Assembly: GCA_905204385.1 (NCBI GenBank)
Contig: CAJKZL010000248.1
Span: 1-5,502 of the forward strand
Direction: 5' to 3'
DNA length: 5,502 nucleotides
Origin: an uncultured Odoribacter sp.
Lineage (GTDB): Bacteria > Bacteroidota > Bacteroidia > Bacteroidales > Marinifilaceae
Part shown: in pieces, positions 5,325 to 5,502 of the stretch
How positions within the stretch are numbered: position 1 is the first letter of the stretch
How the letters are laid out: each line of letters begins with the position of its first letter
Notes under the pieces: generated by a model
Told to the model about the DNA's origin: nothing
Seen by the model: the letters and a program-made list of their open reading frames with translations, nothing else
Databases searched by the model: none
Translations under genes and position numbers: made by a program

Positions 5325-5502
5325 ATGGATAAATTTTGTGAATTGATTAAAGGCAAAAAGCCTGTGTTTGTCATTTTTTTCGCCACCTGGTGTCCTCATT
5401 GTCAGAGGATGATGCCGATTGTCAGTAAGTTGAAAGATCGCAAAGAACTGATATTTCTGGCTTATGATATCGATGATCCGGAAAATAAGCGATTGATCGA
5501 TT
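5325..5502 (+). CDS. Thioredoxin-like protein with CPHC active site (3' truncated by window)
   Basis: The first 59 residues of a thioredoxin-fold protein are visible before the window ends. The active site is W-C-P-H-C-Q (cysteines 23 and 26) in the context V-I-F-F-A-T-W-C, followed by the expected helix and the L-I-F-L-A-Y-D-I-D strand. The D-I-D-x-P/D-x-N-x segment matches the other thioredoxin in the window. The cis-proline loop lies beyond the edge. The N-terminus (M-D-K-F-C-E-L-I-K-G) has no signal peptide, so the protein should be cytoplasmic even though CPHC is the motif known from the periplasmic oxidase DsbA. The start at 5325 is chosen because the alternative ATG at 5314 meets a stop at once, and GGAATGAG precedes it. 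It lies 10 nt after lipoprotein gene 4, so it is very likely in the same operon. An additional cysteine (C5) is present. Confidence 0.85.
   Translation, partial: MDKFCELIKGKKPVFVIFFATWCPHCQRMMPIVSKLKDRKELIFLAYDIDDPENKRLID

Overview
The window looks like a chromosomal segment from a member of the Bacteroidota, most likely the Bacteroidales. Three things support this: a candidate promoter of the TAnnTTTG type upstream of a thioredoxin gene, sparse Shine-Dalgarno signals, and a run of lipoproteins resembling the FimB/Mfa2 fimbrial accessory and anchor family, which is characteristic of this phylum. I cannot name a genus from the sequence.

Layout from left to right: (1) The 3' end of a gene on the + strand. 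Its C-terminus resembles the periplasmic-ligand-binding-like domain found in Bacteroidota LysM proteins. (2) A complete small cytoplasmic thioredoxin (346-648, WCGPCK), with a candidate promoter in front and a hairpin plus T-run terminator behind. (3) A convergent gene on the - strand (741-1520) for a DUF4396-type membrane protein with a His/Met-rich linker, so this gene and the thioredoxin gene end tail to tail. (4) A short divergent intergenic region (1521-1628). (5) A tight + strand operon of four consecutive lipoprotein genes (1629-2609, 2659-3534, 3531-4451, 4448-5314). It is followed 10 nt later by a second thioredoxin-like gene that runs off the window and carries CPHC rather than CGPC.

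The four lipoproteins have different sequences but share one layout: a lipobox signal peptide, an N-terminal beta-rich part ending in a Y-x-V-x-x-x-G-N-like motif, then an acidic/Pro block leading to L/F-x-G, then a second beta-rich domain. This is the architecture expected of FimB/Mfa2-family fimbrial accessory lipoproteins. Genes 2-3 and 3-4 overlap by ATGA, which implies translational coupling and perhaps balanced synthesis. No polymerising fimbrillin (FimA/Mfa1-like) is visible in the window. It may lie downstream, or the four proteins may form a surface assembly of their own.

The point most worth following is the pairing of this lipoprotein quartet with a CPHC thioredoxin-like gene at its 3' end, together with a paralogous CGPC thioredoxin two genes upstream. 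All family calls come from reading the translations and were not confirmed by database searches.
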